From NCBI RefSeq assembly GCF_018129005.1, contig NZ_JAAEDL010000030.1:1-60344 (forward strand): DNA of 60,344 bases. Direction: 5' to 3'. Below are positions 1-7,808 of this stretch, piece by piece. The notes under the pieces were generated by a model. That model saw nothing but the letters and a program-made list of their open reading frames with translations, searched no databases and was not told the origin of the DNA. Made by a program: the position numbers and the translations under genes. The DNA is from Neoroseomonas eburnea. GTDB lineage: Bacteria > Pseudomonadota > Alphaproteobacteria > Acetobacterales > Acetobacteraceae. How positions within the stretch are numbered: position 1 is the stretch's first letter; each line of letters begins with the position of its first letter.

Positions 1-56
1 GCGACATCGACTTCCCGCTCCTTTCCTTCACGGTCAATGACACCCGCCGCACCTGA
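1..56 (+). CDS. C-terminal end of an unidentified protein (partial)
   Basis: An open frame enters from the left edge and ends at TGA 54-56. The visible tail reads DIDFPLLSFTVNDTRRT. It is too short to assign to a family. It lies only 25 bp from the first in-frame stop before the aapJ remnant, so the two may have been brought together by a deletion. Frame and stop are seen directly; the identity is unknown. Confidence 0.35.
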   Translation, partial: DIDFPLLSFTVNDTRRT

Positions 57-81
57 GCAGGTCGCCGGTCCGCCCTCATAG

Positions 82-930
82 GATCTCGATGCCGATACCT
101 GCCGCGCCATCGCCGCAGCGGCGCTGGGCGATGCGAACAAGGCGCGCTGGGTGGTGCTGTCATCCCAGGCGCGGCTGCCGGCGCTGCAATCCGGCCAGAT
201 CGACGTGCTGCCCCGCACCACCACCTGGACGCAGACGCGCGACACGGCGAACGGGCTGAACTTCACCGCCGTCAACTTCTACGACGGGCAGGGCTTCATG
301 GTGCGCCGCGCCGCCGGCGTGCAGCGTGCGCGGGACCTCGCGGGGGCGACCATCTGCGTCACCTCGGGCACCACCAATGAGCTGAACCTCGCCGACTGGT
401 CGCGGGCCAACAACATCCGCGTGCAGCCGCTGGTGTTCGACCAGAACGAGGAGACCCGCAACGCCTACAATTCCGGACGCTGCGACGCCTTCACCACCGA
501 CGCCTCCCAGCTCGCCGGCATCCGCACCGCGCTGCGCAACCCGGATGAGCACATGATCCTGCCCGACATCATCTCGAAGGAGCCGCTGTCGCCGGCCGTC
601 CGCCACGGCGACGACCAGTGGTTCGACATCGTGCGCTGGACCGTCTTCGCGCTGATCGAGGCCGAGGAGCTCGGCGTCACCCAGGCGAACGTCGATGAGA
701 TGCTGAACAGCCAGAACCCGTCGATCCGCCGCCTGCTCGGCCTGACCGGCGACCACGGGCCGCTGATGGGTCTCGATCGCCGCTGGGCCTACAACGCCAT
801 CAAGGCGGTGGGGAACTACGGCGAGATCTTCGAGCGCAACCTCGGCAGCGGCTCGCCGATCGGGCTGCCGCGCGGGGTCAACGACCTGTGGACGCGCGGC
901 GGGCTGATGTACGCGATGCCGATCCGCTGA
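82..930 (+). pseudogene. aapJ: 5'-truncated AapJ-type general L-amino acid ABC transporter binding protein
   Basis: The reading frame opens after a TAG at 79-81 and immediately gives DLDADTCRAIAAAALGD, the conserved AapJ segment that normally lies roughly 60-80 residues into the precursor. The rest matches the family to the very end: FYDGQGFMVR, VTSGTTNELNLADW, GRCDAFTTDASQL, ISKEPLSPAVRHGDDQWF, GNYGEIFERN, and the C-terminal GGLMYAMPIR. The first possible start is GTG 151, which would remove still more of the lobe. No signal peptide, periplasmic export region or first ligand-binding strand is present. The aapQ, aapM and aapP genes that normally follow are absent; serA follows in opposite orientation. 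The inference is a decayed remnant that cannot be exported as it stands. A sequence error cannot explain the loss, because only 25 bp separate the previous stop codon from this frame. Confidence 0.75.
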
Positions 931-1169
931 TCCCCCGGCGCCGATCTCCGCATCGGCGCAGGGCGCACGACCGCCGGACCCGGCTCCCGGCCCGGTGCCC
1001 CGCATCGGGCCGCTGCCATGGCGTCGGCCCGGCGGGCCGGACATGCGCGCGACGACCGGCGCGCCCGGCCGCCGCCGCAGGCCTGGCCGGCGGTGCGCGT
1101 CGTTCCGCGATCCGATCGCGCTGCGCGGGACGAGCCCGGCCGCCGCGGCGGATCGCCCCGGGGTGCGTC

Positions 1170-2420
1170 CTACCGTCGCTCGTAGATCAGCCGCGCGCGG
1201 ATGGTGCCGGGCAGGGCGCGGAACTCCTCGAGGATCGCCTCGGCGTCGCGCCGCGCCTCCACGCTGTCCACCACCACGTAGCCGATGCTGCCGGCCGTCT
1301 GGTAGTACTGGCCGGAGATGTTCAGCCCGCGCTTGGCGAAGCTCTCGTTGATGCGGGAGAGGATGCCCGGCGCGTCGCGGTGCACGTGCACCCAGCGCGC
1401 CCCGGTCGGCCGCGCCGGGAGCTGCACCTGCGGGAAGTTCACCGCGCCGAAAGTCGCCCCGGTGTCGGAGAACTCGATCAGCTTGCGCGAGACCTCCTCG
1501 CCGATGCGCCACTGCGCCTCGCCGGTCGAACCGCCGATATGCGGCGTCAGGATCACGTTCGGCAGTCCCTGGAGCGGGCTCGCGAAACGCTCATCCTTGC
1601 CGGAGGGCTCGACCGGGAAGACGTCGACCGCCGCGCCCAGCAGATGGCCCTCGCGCAGCGCCGCGGCGAGGGCATCGAGGTCGACCACGGTGCCGCGGGC
1701 GTTGTTCACCAGCACCGCGCCCTTCCTCATCGCACGGATCTCGGCCTCGCCGATCATGTTCACCGTGTCGGGCGTCTCGGGCACGTGCAGCGTGACTGCG
1801 TCCGCCTCGGCCAGCAGCGCGTGCAGGGAGGTCATCGGCTGCGCGTTGCCGTGCGGCAGCTTGCCGGTGTGGTCCCAGTAGATGACGCGCATGCCGAAGG
1901 CCTCGGCGAGCACGCTCAACTGGCTGCCGATATTGCCGTAGCCGACGATGCCGAGGGTCTTGCCGCGCACTTCCCAGGAATTCGCCGCCGACTTGTCCCA
2001 CTCGCCGCGATGGGCCGCGTTGGACTTCGGGAAGATGCCGCGCATCAGCATGACGATCTCGCCGAGCGTCAGCTCGGCGACCGAGCGCGTGTTGGAAAAG
2101 GGCGCGTTGAACACCGGGATGCCGCGTTCGGCCGCGGCGTCGAGCGCCACCTGGTTGGTGCCGATGCAGAAGCAGCCGATGGCGAAGAGGCGATCGGCGG
2201 CGGCCAGCACCTCCGCCGTCACCTGGGTGCGCGACCGGATCCCGAGGATGTGCACGCCCTTCAGCGCCTTGGTCAGCGCCGGGCCGTCGAGCGCCTTGGC
2301 CTCCCGCTTCACCGTCGCGTAGCCGGCATCGGCCAGGCGTTCGATGGCGCTGTCGGAGACGCCTTCGAGCAGCAGGATGCGGATCTTGTCCTTGGGAAGG
2401 GAGAGTCGGGTCGGGGACAT
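1170..2420 (-). CDS. serA: D-3-phosphoglycerate dehydrogenase
   Basis: This cytoplasmic enzyme oxidises 3-phosphoglycerate to 3-phosphohydroxypyruvate with NAD, the first committed step of serine synthesis. The product is 416 residues, the length of the short E. coli-type SerA. Visible features are the Rossmann motif GYGNIG (160-165), catalytic Arg242 in NNARGTVVD, Glu271 in VFPVEPS, and His294 in LTPHIGGST. A C-terminal ACT domain (about 343-416, GILSRINESFAKRGLNISG) implies serine feedback. The start is the ATG at 2420, giving MSPTRLSLPKDKIRILLLEG as in relatives; an upstream in-frame ATG would only add a basic tail. It is divergent from puuD and alone in its unit. The family assignment is secure. 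Confidence 0.95.
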   Translation of the reverse strand: MSPTRLSLPKDKIRILLLEGVSDSAIERLADAGYATVKREAKALDGPALTKALKGVHILGIRSRTQVTAEVLAAADRLFAIGCFCIGTNQVALDAAAERGIPVFNAPFSNTRSVAELTLGEIVMLMRGIFPKSNAAHRGEWDKSAANSWEVRGKTLGIVGYGNIGSQLSVLAEAFGMRVIYWDHTGKLPHGNAQPMTSLHALLAEADAVTLHVPETPDTVNMIGEAEIRAMRKGAVLVNNARGTVVDLDALAAALREGHLLGAAVDVFPVEPSGKDERFASPLQGLPNVILTPHIGGSTGEAQWRIGEEVSRKLIEFSDTGATFGAVNFPQVQLPARPTGARWVHVHRDAPGILSRINESFAKRGLNISGQYYQTAGSIGYVVVDSVEARRDAEAILEEFRALPGTIRARLIYERR

Positions 2421-2561
2421 CGCCTGGAGACTGCCGGGATCGTTGGGGGGCCGCTTCCTGCGCCTTCGCGCCGCACTGCACAAGAGCCGGGCCTTGCCGC
2501 CAGGGATGCTCCCCCGTCATGCTGCGCCGCAGCGGCCGGGCGTGCCGCGCGGGGGTGCCGG

Positions 2562-3743
2562 ATGGACGCTGCCTACCTGTCGGACTGGGCGAACCTCCTG
2601 CTGCGCTGGCTGCACCTGATCACCGGCGTCGCCTGGATCGGGACGTCCTTCTATTTCATCGGCCTCGACAACCAGCTCGACCCGCCGAAGGACGGCAACC
2701 CCCGCGTTGCGGGAGAGCAATGGTCCGTCCATGGCGGCGGCTTCTATCACAAGCAGAAGTATCTCGTGGCGCCGGAGCGGCTGCCGGAGAAGCTGCACTG
2801 GTTCAAGTGGGAGGCCTACTGGACCTGGATCAGCGGCTTCTGCCTGTTCGTGCTGATCTACTGGGGGCAGGCCTCGACCTACTTGGTGGATCCGGCGGTG
2901 CTCGACATGGCGCCCTGGGTCGCGGTGCTGGCCAGCGCGGCGCTGCTGGCGGGCGGCTGGGTCGCCTACGACCTGGTCTGCCGGTCGCCGCTGGGGGAGA
3001 ACGAGGCCACGCTCGGCGCCATCGGCGCGGCTGCGCTGGCGGCGGTGGCCTTCGTCTCCTGTCACCTGTTCGGCGGCCGCGGCGCCTTCCTGCAGGTCGG
3101 GGCGATGACGGGCACCATCATGGTCGCCAACGTCGCGATGGTGATCATCCCCGGCCAGCGGAAGATGGTCGAGGCGATGCGCCGGGACGAAGCACCGGAC
3201 CCGAAATACGGCCGCTGGGGCAAGCAGCGCAGCGTCCACAACACCTATCTGACGCTGCCCGTGCTGTTCATCATGATCTCGCCGCACTACCCGATGACCT
3301 GGCAGTCGCGCTGGAACTGGGTGGTGCTGCTGGCGATCGGCCTGTCGGGCGCGCTGGTGCGTCAGTTCTTCGTGCTGCGGCAGAAGGGGCGCAATGCGGT
3401 CTGGCTGCCGGCCGGCGCGGCCGCGGTGGTCGCCCTGCTGGTCTGGTCCGGCGCGCCGGAGCGCGGGGCGGGCGCCGCGGACGCCCCGGCCTTCGCCGAG
3501 GTGCAGACCATCGTCGCCTCCCGCTGCGTCTCCTGCCATGCGGCGCGCCCGACCATGGAAGGCTTCGCCGCCCCGCCCAAGGGCGTGGTGATGGAAACGC
3601 CGCAGCAGATCCGCCGCTGGGCCGCGGCGATGCGCCAGCAGGTGCAGACCGAGGCCATGCCCCCCGGCAACCTGACCGAGATCACGGAGGAGGAGCGGGG
3701 GAAGCTGCTCGCCTGGGTCGCGGCGGGGGCGCCGGCGCAGTAG
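2562..3743 (+). CDS. puuD: Urate hydroxylase PuuD (membrane urate oxidase with C-terminal cytochrome c domain)
   Basis: PuuD oxidises urate to 5-hydroxyisourate in the inner membrane and passes electrons through a fused cytochrome c. The 393-residue product has an N-terminal membrane region of several helices (WANLLLRWLHLITGVAWIGTSF and following, to about residue 300) with the family motifs WSVHGGGFYHKQKY and KYGRWGKQRSVHNTYLTLPVLF. A soluble tail carries the heme-binding CVSCH at 322-326 and a likely distal Met at about 365 (EAMPPGN). The start at 2562 begins MDAAYLSDW behind a G-rich ribosome site. Its reaction product is the substrate of UraH, encoded at 6541 on the same strand but separated by an unrelated operon. 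Confidence is high. Confidence 0.93.
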   Translation: MDAAYLSDWANLLLRWLHLITGVAWIGTSFYFIGLDNQLDPPKDGNPRVAGEQWSVHGGGFYHKQKYLVAPERLPEKLHWFKWEAYWTWISGFCLFVLIYWGQASTYLVDPAVLDMAPWVAVLASAALLAGGWVAYDLVCRSPLGENEATLGAIGAAALAAVAFVSCHLFGGRGAFLQVGAMTGTIMVANVAMVIIPGQRKMVEAMRRDEAPDPKYGRWGKQRSVHNTYLTLPVLFIMISPHYPMTWQSRWNWVVLLAIGLSGALVRQFFVLRQKGRNAVWLPAGAAAVVALLVWSGAPERGAGAADAPAFAEVQTIVASRCVSCHAARPTMEGFAAPPKGVVMETPQQIRRWAAAMRQQVQTEAMPPGNLTEITEEERGKLLAWVAAGAPAQ

Positions 3744-3918
3744 GGCGGCTTCCCCTTGCGCGGAACCGCTCCAGCCCATGTGCGGCGTGCATCTTCACGC
3801 AGGCGTCCGACCCCGGCGGCGAGCGATCTGCTCTTGCGCCTCGGTCCGATTGCCGCCCGGCTGGCGCAGCCTGTACACGTGATCCTGTGCATGGCGCCGC
3901 GTCCGGCGTCGCGCCCGG

Positions 3919-4728
3919 ATGACAGGGGGAGGGGCGCCACTGCCGCGGAACTGCCTGGCCCTGTTCGCGCTCGTCCTGGTCGCCGGCTGCTCCCTGCCGC
4001 CGAACACGGCATTGCGCGACTGGGCGCGCACCGCGAGCATCCTGGCGGACCATCCGGCCGCCGTCGCGCCGGAGCCCGGGGCCGCCCCGCCACGCGCAGC
4101 CCCGGCGCCGGACCCCGGGGACGAAGCCGCGCGCGCCCGACGGGATGGCCTGGTCGCCCAGCAGCAGGCCCTGGCTGTCTACCTCTACGCCCTCGGCGTG
4201 CTGGCCGAGGAGGAGCAGCCGCTGACGTTCCGCGAGGAACCTTATGCGGCGCTGGCGCCACGCGCCGCGGCGGCCGATCCGGCGGCGGCACGCGCCGTTG
4301 CCGAGATCGGTGCCATCCTGCGCGCGGCGCGGGAGGCCAACCTGCCGCCCGGCGCGCGCGCGAACAGCGCCGGGCAGGCCACGGTCGTCGAGGACCACCG
4401 CCTGCGCAGCGTGATCCGTGCCGCAGACACCCCGGTGCAGGCGCTGGTCGCGGCGCTCGCCGCCGGCATCGCCGCGGCGCCACCCGCGGGGGCGGAGCGG
4501 CGGCCCGGTGCGGATCGCGAGGCCTACCTTCGTGTCCTTGCGGCGATCGGGGAGGGCCATGCGATGCTGAAGGCGCGGGCGCGGCACATCACGCAGGAGG
4601 ATCTGGCGCGCGAGCTGCGCGCCGAGGAGGACCGGCTGATCCGCGCCGCCTACCGGCTGCCGGCCGATCCGGCCATCGGCGCACGGCGGCCGCTGGGCGG
4701 GGTGGTCGCCGAGGTGGTGCAGCCGTGA
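3919..4728 (+). CDS. Predicted lipoprotein, paralogue A
   Basis: No named family is recognised. The N-terminus is a lipoprotein signal, a hydrophobic stretch ending LVAGC, so Cys24 would be lipidated and the 269-residue protein anchored in an envelope membrane. The mature part is Ala-rich and mainly helical. It shares three blocks with the next gene: LRDWARTASILADHP just after the lipid site, DGLVAQQQALAVYLYALG in the middle, and IGEGHAMLKARARHITQ...RAEEDRLIRAAYRLP near the end. A proline-rich linker follows the first block. The stop overlaps the start of the next gene (GTGA), so the two are translationally coupled, with an outer-membrane protein third. Function is not assignable; an envelope role is inferred from the signals. 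Confidence 0.8.
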   Translation: MTGGGAPLPRNCLALFALVLVAGCSLPPNTALRDWARTASILADHPAAVAPEPGAAPPRAAPAPDPGDEAARARRDGLVAQQQALAVYLYALGVLAEEEQPLTFREEPYAALAPRAAAADPAAARAVAEIGAILRAAREANLPPGARANSAGQATVVEDHRLRSVIRAADTPVQALVAALAAGIAAAPPAGAERRPGADREAYLRVLAAIGEGHAMLKARARHITQEDLARELRAEEDRLIRAAYRLPADPAIGARRPLGGVVAEVVQP

Positions 4729-5411
4729 CCCGCCAGCGCGCGCGCAGCCTTGCCGCCGGTGCCCTCGTGCTCCTCACCGGCTGCAACGCGCCGGACTACA
4801 CGCCGGTGCGCGACTGGGCCCGCGCCGGCAGCCTGGTGGCGGATCATCCGGGCGCCACCCGCGCCGTCGCCGCATTGCCGCCTGACGCCGCCCCGGCCGA
4901 GGTGCGCGACGGCATCGTCGCGATGCAGGCGGCGCTGTCCCTCCATCTCGCCGCCCTTGGCCGGATGGCGGATGACGGGGTGCTGCAATATCCCGAGGAT
5001 CCCTTCACGGATCTCGCCGCCCGCGCGGCGGGGGCCGATGCGGCGGGGGGCGAGGCGGTCGCCGGTCTCGGCCGCTTCCTCCGCTACGCGACGCGCGGCA
5101 ACCTCCGGGCGCCGCAACTGCGCGACAGCATCCGCGCGACGGATCCGCTCGTGCAGGAGCTCGCCAGGGCGCTGGTCGCGTCGATCCGGCGCGAGGCGAC
5201 CGCCATGCCGGGCGAGGCCGGGCCCCTGGAAGCCTATGCGGCGGTCGTCGCGCAGATCGGGGAGGGCCATGCCCTGCTCAAGGCACGCGCGAGCGACATC
5301 ACGGACGAGGAGGTGGTCCAGCTCATCCGCGCCGAGGAGGACCGGCTGCGCCGCGCCGCCCGCGCGCTGCCGTACCCCGCCGCCGCACCCGCCCCCGCAG
5401 CGGCCCGATGA
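4725..5411 (+). CDS. Predicted lipoprotein, paralogue B
   Basis: This is a 228-residue product starting at GTG 4725, which overlaps the previous stop by four bases. The lipobox is LLTGC, with Cys20 the likely lipidated residue. It repeats the three blocks of paralogue A in the same order: VRDWARAGSLVADHP, DGIVAMQAALSLHLAALG, and IGEGHALLKARASDITDEE...RAEEDRLRRAARALP. It lacks most of A's Pro-rich linker and ends in an Ala/Pro tail. The pair looks like a tandem duplication kept as two genes. Its TGA overlaps the ATG of the downstream barrel gene (ATGA). The function is unknown; I recognise no catalytic motif. Confidence 0.8.
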   Translation: MTRQRARSLAAGALVLLTGCNAPDYTPVRDWARAGSLVADHPGATRAVAALPPDAAPAEVRDGIVAMQAALSLHLAALGRMADDGVLQYPEDPFTDLAARAAGADAAGGEAVAGLGRFLRYATRGNLRAPQLRDSIRATDPLVQELARALVASIRREATAMPGEAGPLEAYAAVVAQIGEGHALLKARASDITDEEVVQLIRAEEDRLRRAARALPYPAAAPAPAAAR

Positions 5412-6427
5412 GGAGGGCCGTGCGGCAGCCGGGTCTTCCGGCCGCGCTCGCGGTGGTGGTGGCCCTGGCCTGCGCGGGCGGCGCGCGGGCGCAGCCGACC
5501 GGGGAACGCGTCGAGGACGTGCTCGACCGCATCGACGCGATCCGCTCCGGTCTCCGTGTCCGGCCCGGCGGCGTGCTCGGCATCATGGGCTACAACGTGA
5601 CGCCGGACGGATCCTCGAACGCGCTCCAGGTCAACCGCACGACCACGAGCGCGGAGGAGGGTTCCCCCACCATGACGCTCAGCCAGTTCGGCTTCGGCTT
5701 CACCTGGAGCGAATCCTTCCCGCTCTTCACCGAGGCCTATATCGGCACCGCGCGCTACGACCCACGGGCGGTCTTCACCAACCTCGGCACCCGGCGCGTT
5801 CCGCTGCGCTGGAACAACATCGCCGGCACGATCGGGATCGGTTACGATATCCGCCTCGGCGAATACCTCTGGCTGCGGCCGATCGTGAACATGTCGGCGG
5901 GCTATGCGGCCTCCGATGCCTCCCTCTTCGGGGCCTTCGTCAATTACCGGACGGATCGCGACATCCCGGCGCTGACCGACCAGCACGTGAACGTCTGGGG
6001 CATCGGCGGGTCGCTGATGCTCGCCTATTACGACTACCGGCCGGCGCGGGACATCGACGTCGAGCTTCGCTACACGCAGATCCATCTGCGGACCTTCGGC
6101 GACACCGTGGCGGCCGCGCGCGGCAGCCTGACGGCGCAGACCGTCGGGCTCTGGACCCGCTACCGCTGGCCGACCGGATGGGAGGCCTTCGGTCGGCCGG
6201 TCCGCTGGGTGCTCGACGGCTCCTTCACCGCCTATATCGGCGACCAGGCCGACATCATGGGCTTCACCTGGGCGACCAAGATCGGCGGCGGCATCGAGAT
6301 CGATGTCGGCCGCTACGAGGTCGGCGCGGTCGGCATCAACCTCTCCCGCGTCCGGCTGGTCGCGCGCTACTTCTACGGCGACAACAACATCACAGGCACC
6401 TCCGTCGGCCTCGGGTTCAGCTTCTGA
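5408..6427 (+). CDS. Outer-membrane beta-barrel protein of unknown function
   Basis: The product has 339 residues. It has a signal peptide with probable cleavage after GGARA (about residue 28), then a short helical segment (ERVEDVLDRIDAIRSGLRV), then alternating aromatic/hydrophobic strands typical of a transmembrane barrel. The last residue is Phe (VGLGFSF), the usual signal for outer-membrane insertion. Examples of strands are LSQFGFGFTWSESFPLF and RLVARYFYGDNNITG. It is the third gene of a coupled operon (ATGA overlap) with two paralogous lipoproteins. This suggests an envelope complex of one barrel and two lipoproteins, which is inference. It could be a porin-like or autotransporter-domain-like protein, but no passenger domain is seen. 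Confidence 0.75.
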   Translation: MRRAVRQPGLPAALAVVVALACAGGARAQPTGERVEDVLDRIDAIRSGLRVRPGGVLGIMGYNVTPDGSSNALQVNRTTTSAEEGSPTMTLSQFGFGFTWSESFPLFTEAYIGTARYDPRAVFTNLGTRRVPLRWNNIAGTIGIGYDIRLGEYLWLRPIVNMSAGYAASDASLFGAFVNYRTDRDIPALTDQHVNVWGIGGSLMLAYYDYRPARDIDVELRYTQIHLRTFGDTVAAARGSLTAQTVGLWTRYRWPTGWEAFGRPVRWVLDGSFTAYIGDQADIMGFTWATKIGGGIEIDVGRYEVGAVGINLSRVRLVARYFYGDNNITGTSVGLGFSF

Positions 6428-6540
6428 CGATACCCGGGCCGCGAAGGAGGGAGGGGGACGGGCGAGCCGCGCCGCCGCCCCTTCCATGCGTCGCGGAAAT
6501 GGAGGATGGAGCGTTTCCGGCCCATCCGGCGAGGCACGAC

Positions 6541-6903
6541 ATGGCAGGCAAAGGACCCGGCACGCTCACCACCCATGTGCTGAACACCGCCGAGGGCGTT
6601 CCGGGCGAGGGCATCCGCGTCGAACTCTGGCGCCTGGACCCCGAGCCGGCGCAACTGGCCGAGACCGTGACCGACGCCGATGGCCGCACGCCGCAGCCGC
6701 TGCTCTCCCCGGGAGCCTTCCGTGCCGGCCGCTACGAGCTGCGCTTCCACATCGGGGCCTATTTCGCGGCGCGCGGCATCGCGCCGTCGCCGCCCTTCCT
6801 CGACGTGGTGACGGTCACCGTCGGGCTCGCGGACGGGCGCGGGCACTACCACGTGCCGCTGCTGTGCTCGCCCTGGTCCTATTCGACCTATCGCGGGTCC
6901 TGA
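6541..6903 (+). CDS. uraH: 5-hydroxyisourate hydrolase (transthyretin-related protein)
   Basis: UraH hydrolyses 5-hydroxyisourate to OHCU, the step after PuuD in urate breakdown. The product is 120 residues, normal for the family. It has the N-terminal signature LTTHVLNTAEGVPG with His12, a central RYELRFHIGAYF region, and the diagnostic C-terminal tetrapeptide YRGS. There is no signal peptide, so it is cytoplasmic. The start at 6541 follows a GAGG-containing region. puuD lies 2.8 kb upstream on the same strand with the lipoprotein/barrel operon between; whether they are co-transcribed is unclear. OHCU decarboxylase is not in the window. Confidence 0.93.
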   Translation: MAGKGPGTLTTHVLNTAEGVPGEGIRVELWRLDPEPAQLAETVTDADGRTPQPLLSPGAFRAGRYELRFHIGAYFAARGIAPSPPFLDVVTVTVGLADGRGHYHVPLLCSPWSYSTYRGS

Positions 6904-6915
6904 CGGGTTCCGCCG

Positions 6916-6938
6916 CGGCATCCTTCCGCCGGATGCCG
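6916..6938 (+). terminator. Candidate terminator hairpin after uraH
   Basis: Perfect 8-bp arms CGGCATCC and GGATGCCG sit 13 bp after the uraH stop with a 7-base loop. A second GC hairpin (GGGGC/GCCCC) follows at about 6945-6957. There is no U-tract, as is common at this GC content. Confidence 0.4.
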
Positions 6939-7075
6939 GGCCAAGGGGCGGCTGCGCCCCGGCCACCGGTGGTGCCCCCTCGCTCCGGCCGCGCGGGCGC
7001 CGGGCGCGCGGATGGGGCGGGAGGGCGCCTGCGGCCCTTCGAAGAGACGCTGCTCCCCGCAGGCCTGCCCCGGCG

Positions 7076-7744
7076 TCAGCGATAATCCGTGGCGCGGTCG
7101 GCGGTGAGCATGACGTCCCAGGCGTTCAGCACCTCGGCGGGCACGCCGAAGGCGCGCAGATGGGCGAAGAGGGCGACCGCGAGATCCCAGTTGCCGCCCG
7201 GCTCGCCATCCGGCAGCGCGGCATAGCCGTCGAAGCCGGTCGCCTTGCCGATCGAGAAGTAGGTCGCGAGCCGCGTGTCCTTCGCCCGCCGTCCGAACTG
7301 CGCGTTGCGCCCGACCATCGCCTTCTCGAGCGTCCGCCCGGCGGCCATGTTGGACTCCGGCGGGACGGCGAGCATCCGGACATAGCCGAGCCCGCCCATG
7401 GCCGCCGCCCGCTTCGGGAAGACGTGGTCGATGTGGACGTCGGCACCGTCGAGGCCGGGGGCGCCGAGCTCGCGGATCGCGAAGCGCTCGAAGGCGGCGC
7501 GATAGCCGGTCTTCCCGGGGTCCAGCCAGAGCTGCGGCAGCCGGTCCGCGGCGGCCGGCCGCCACACGAACCCTTCGGAAGACGAGAGGTCGGGGCTGGT
7601 CTCGATCCGGCCGTCGTAGCGGTCCTGCCCGGTCATGTGGGCGCGCAGCAGGGCGGTGGTGGTCTCGGCACCGATCAGCGCGGTGGATCGGGCGAAATCC
7701 TGCACGAAATCGTCGATCTGCCGCGTCACCCAGGAAGGCCGCAT
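7076..7744 (-). CDS. Hypothetical protein with HNH-like motif
   Basis: This is a 222-residue cytoplasmic protein that I cannot place in a named family. The centre contains HIDHVFPK (104-111), then Asn132 in PPESNMAAGRTLEKAM with Arg137 and Lys141. That order (D-H...P-K...N...K) resembles the beta-beta-alpha metal fold of HNH endonucleases, although the zinc-knuckle cysteines are missing. The start at 7744 has a GGAG seven bases upstream. It is a single gene, convergent with uraH and co-directional with the DUF1501/DUF1800 pair 65 bp upstream. It could equally be a non-nuclease with a chance motif. Confidence 0.55.
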   Translation of the reverse strand: MRPSWVTRQIDDFVQDFARSTALIGAETTTALLRAHMTGQDRYDGRIETSPDLSSSEGFVWRPAAADRLPQLWLDPGKTGYRAAFERFAIRELGAPGLDGADVHIDHVFPKRAAAMGGLGYVRMLAVPPESNMAAGRTLEKAMVGRNAQFGRRAKDTRLATYFSIGKATGFDGYAALPDGEPGGNWDLAVALFAHLRAFGVPAEVLNAWDVMLTADRATDYR

Positions 7745-7808
7745 GAAAGGGCTCCATCACGATCCGCGGCACCCTGGCATGCGGCGGGGCTGCGCGGCGT
7801 GACGGTTT

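Noticed and set aside
888..2561. In-frame extension of puuD far upstream through the serA region
   Set aside because: The sequence before 2562 is antisense serA and Arg/His-rich; PuuD proteins start at the MDAAYL-type N-terminus.
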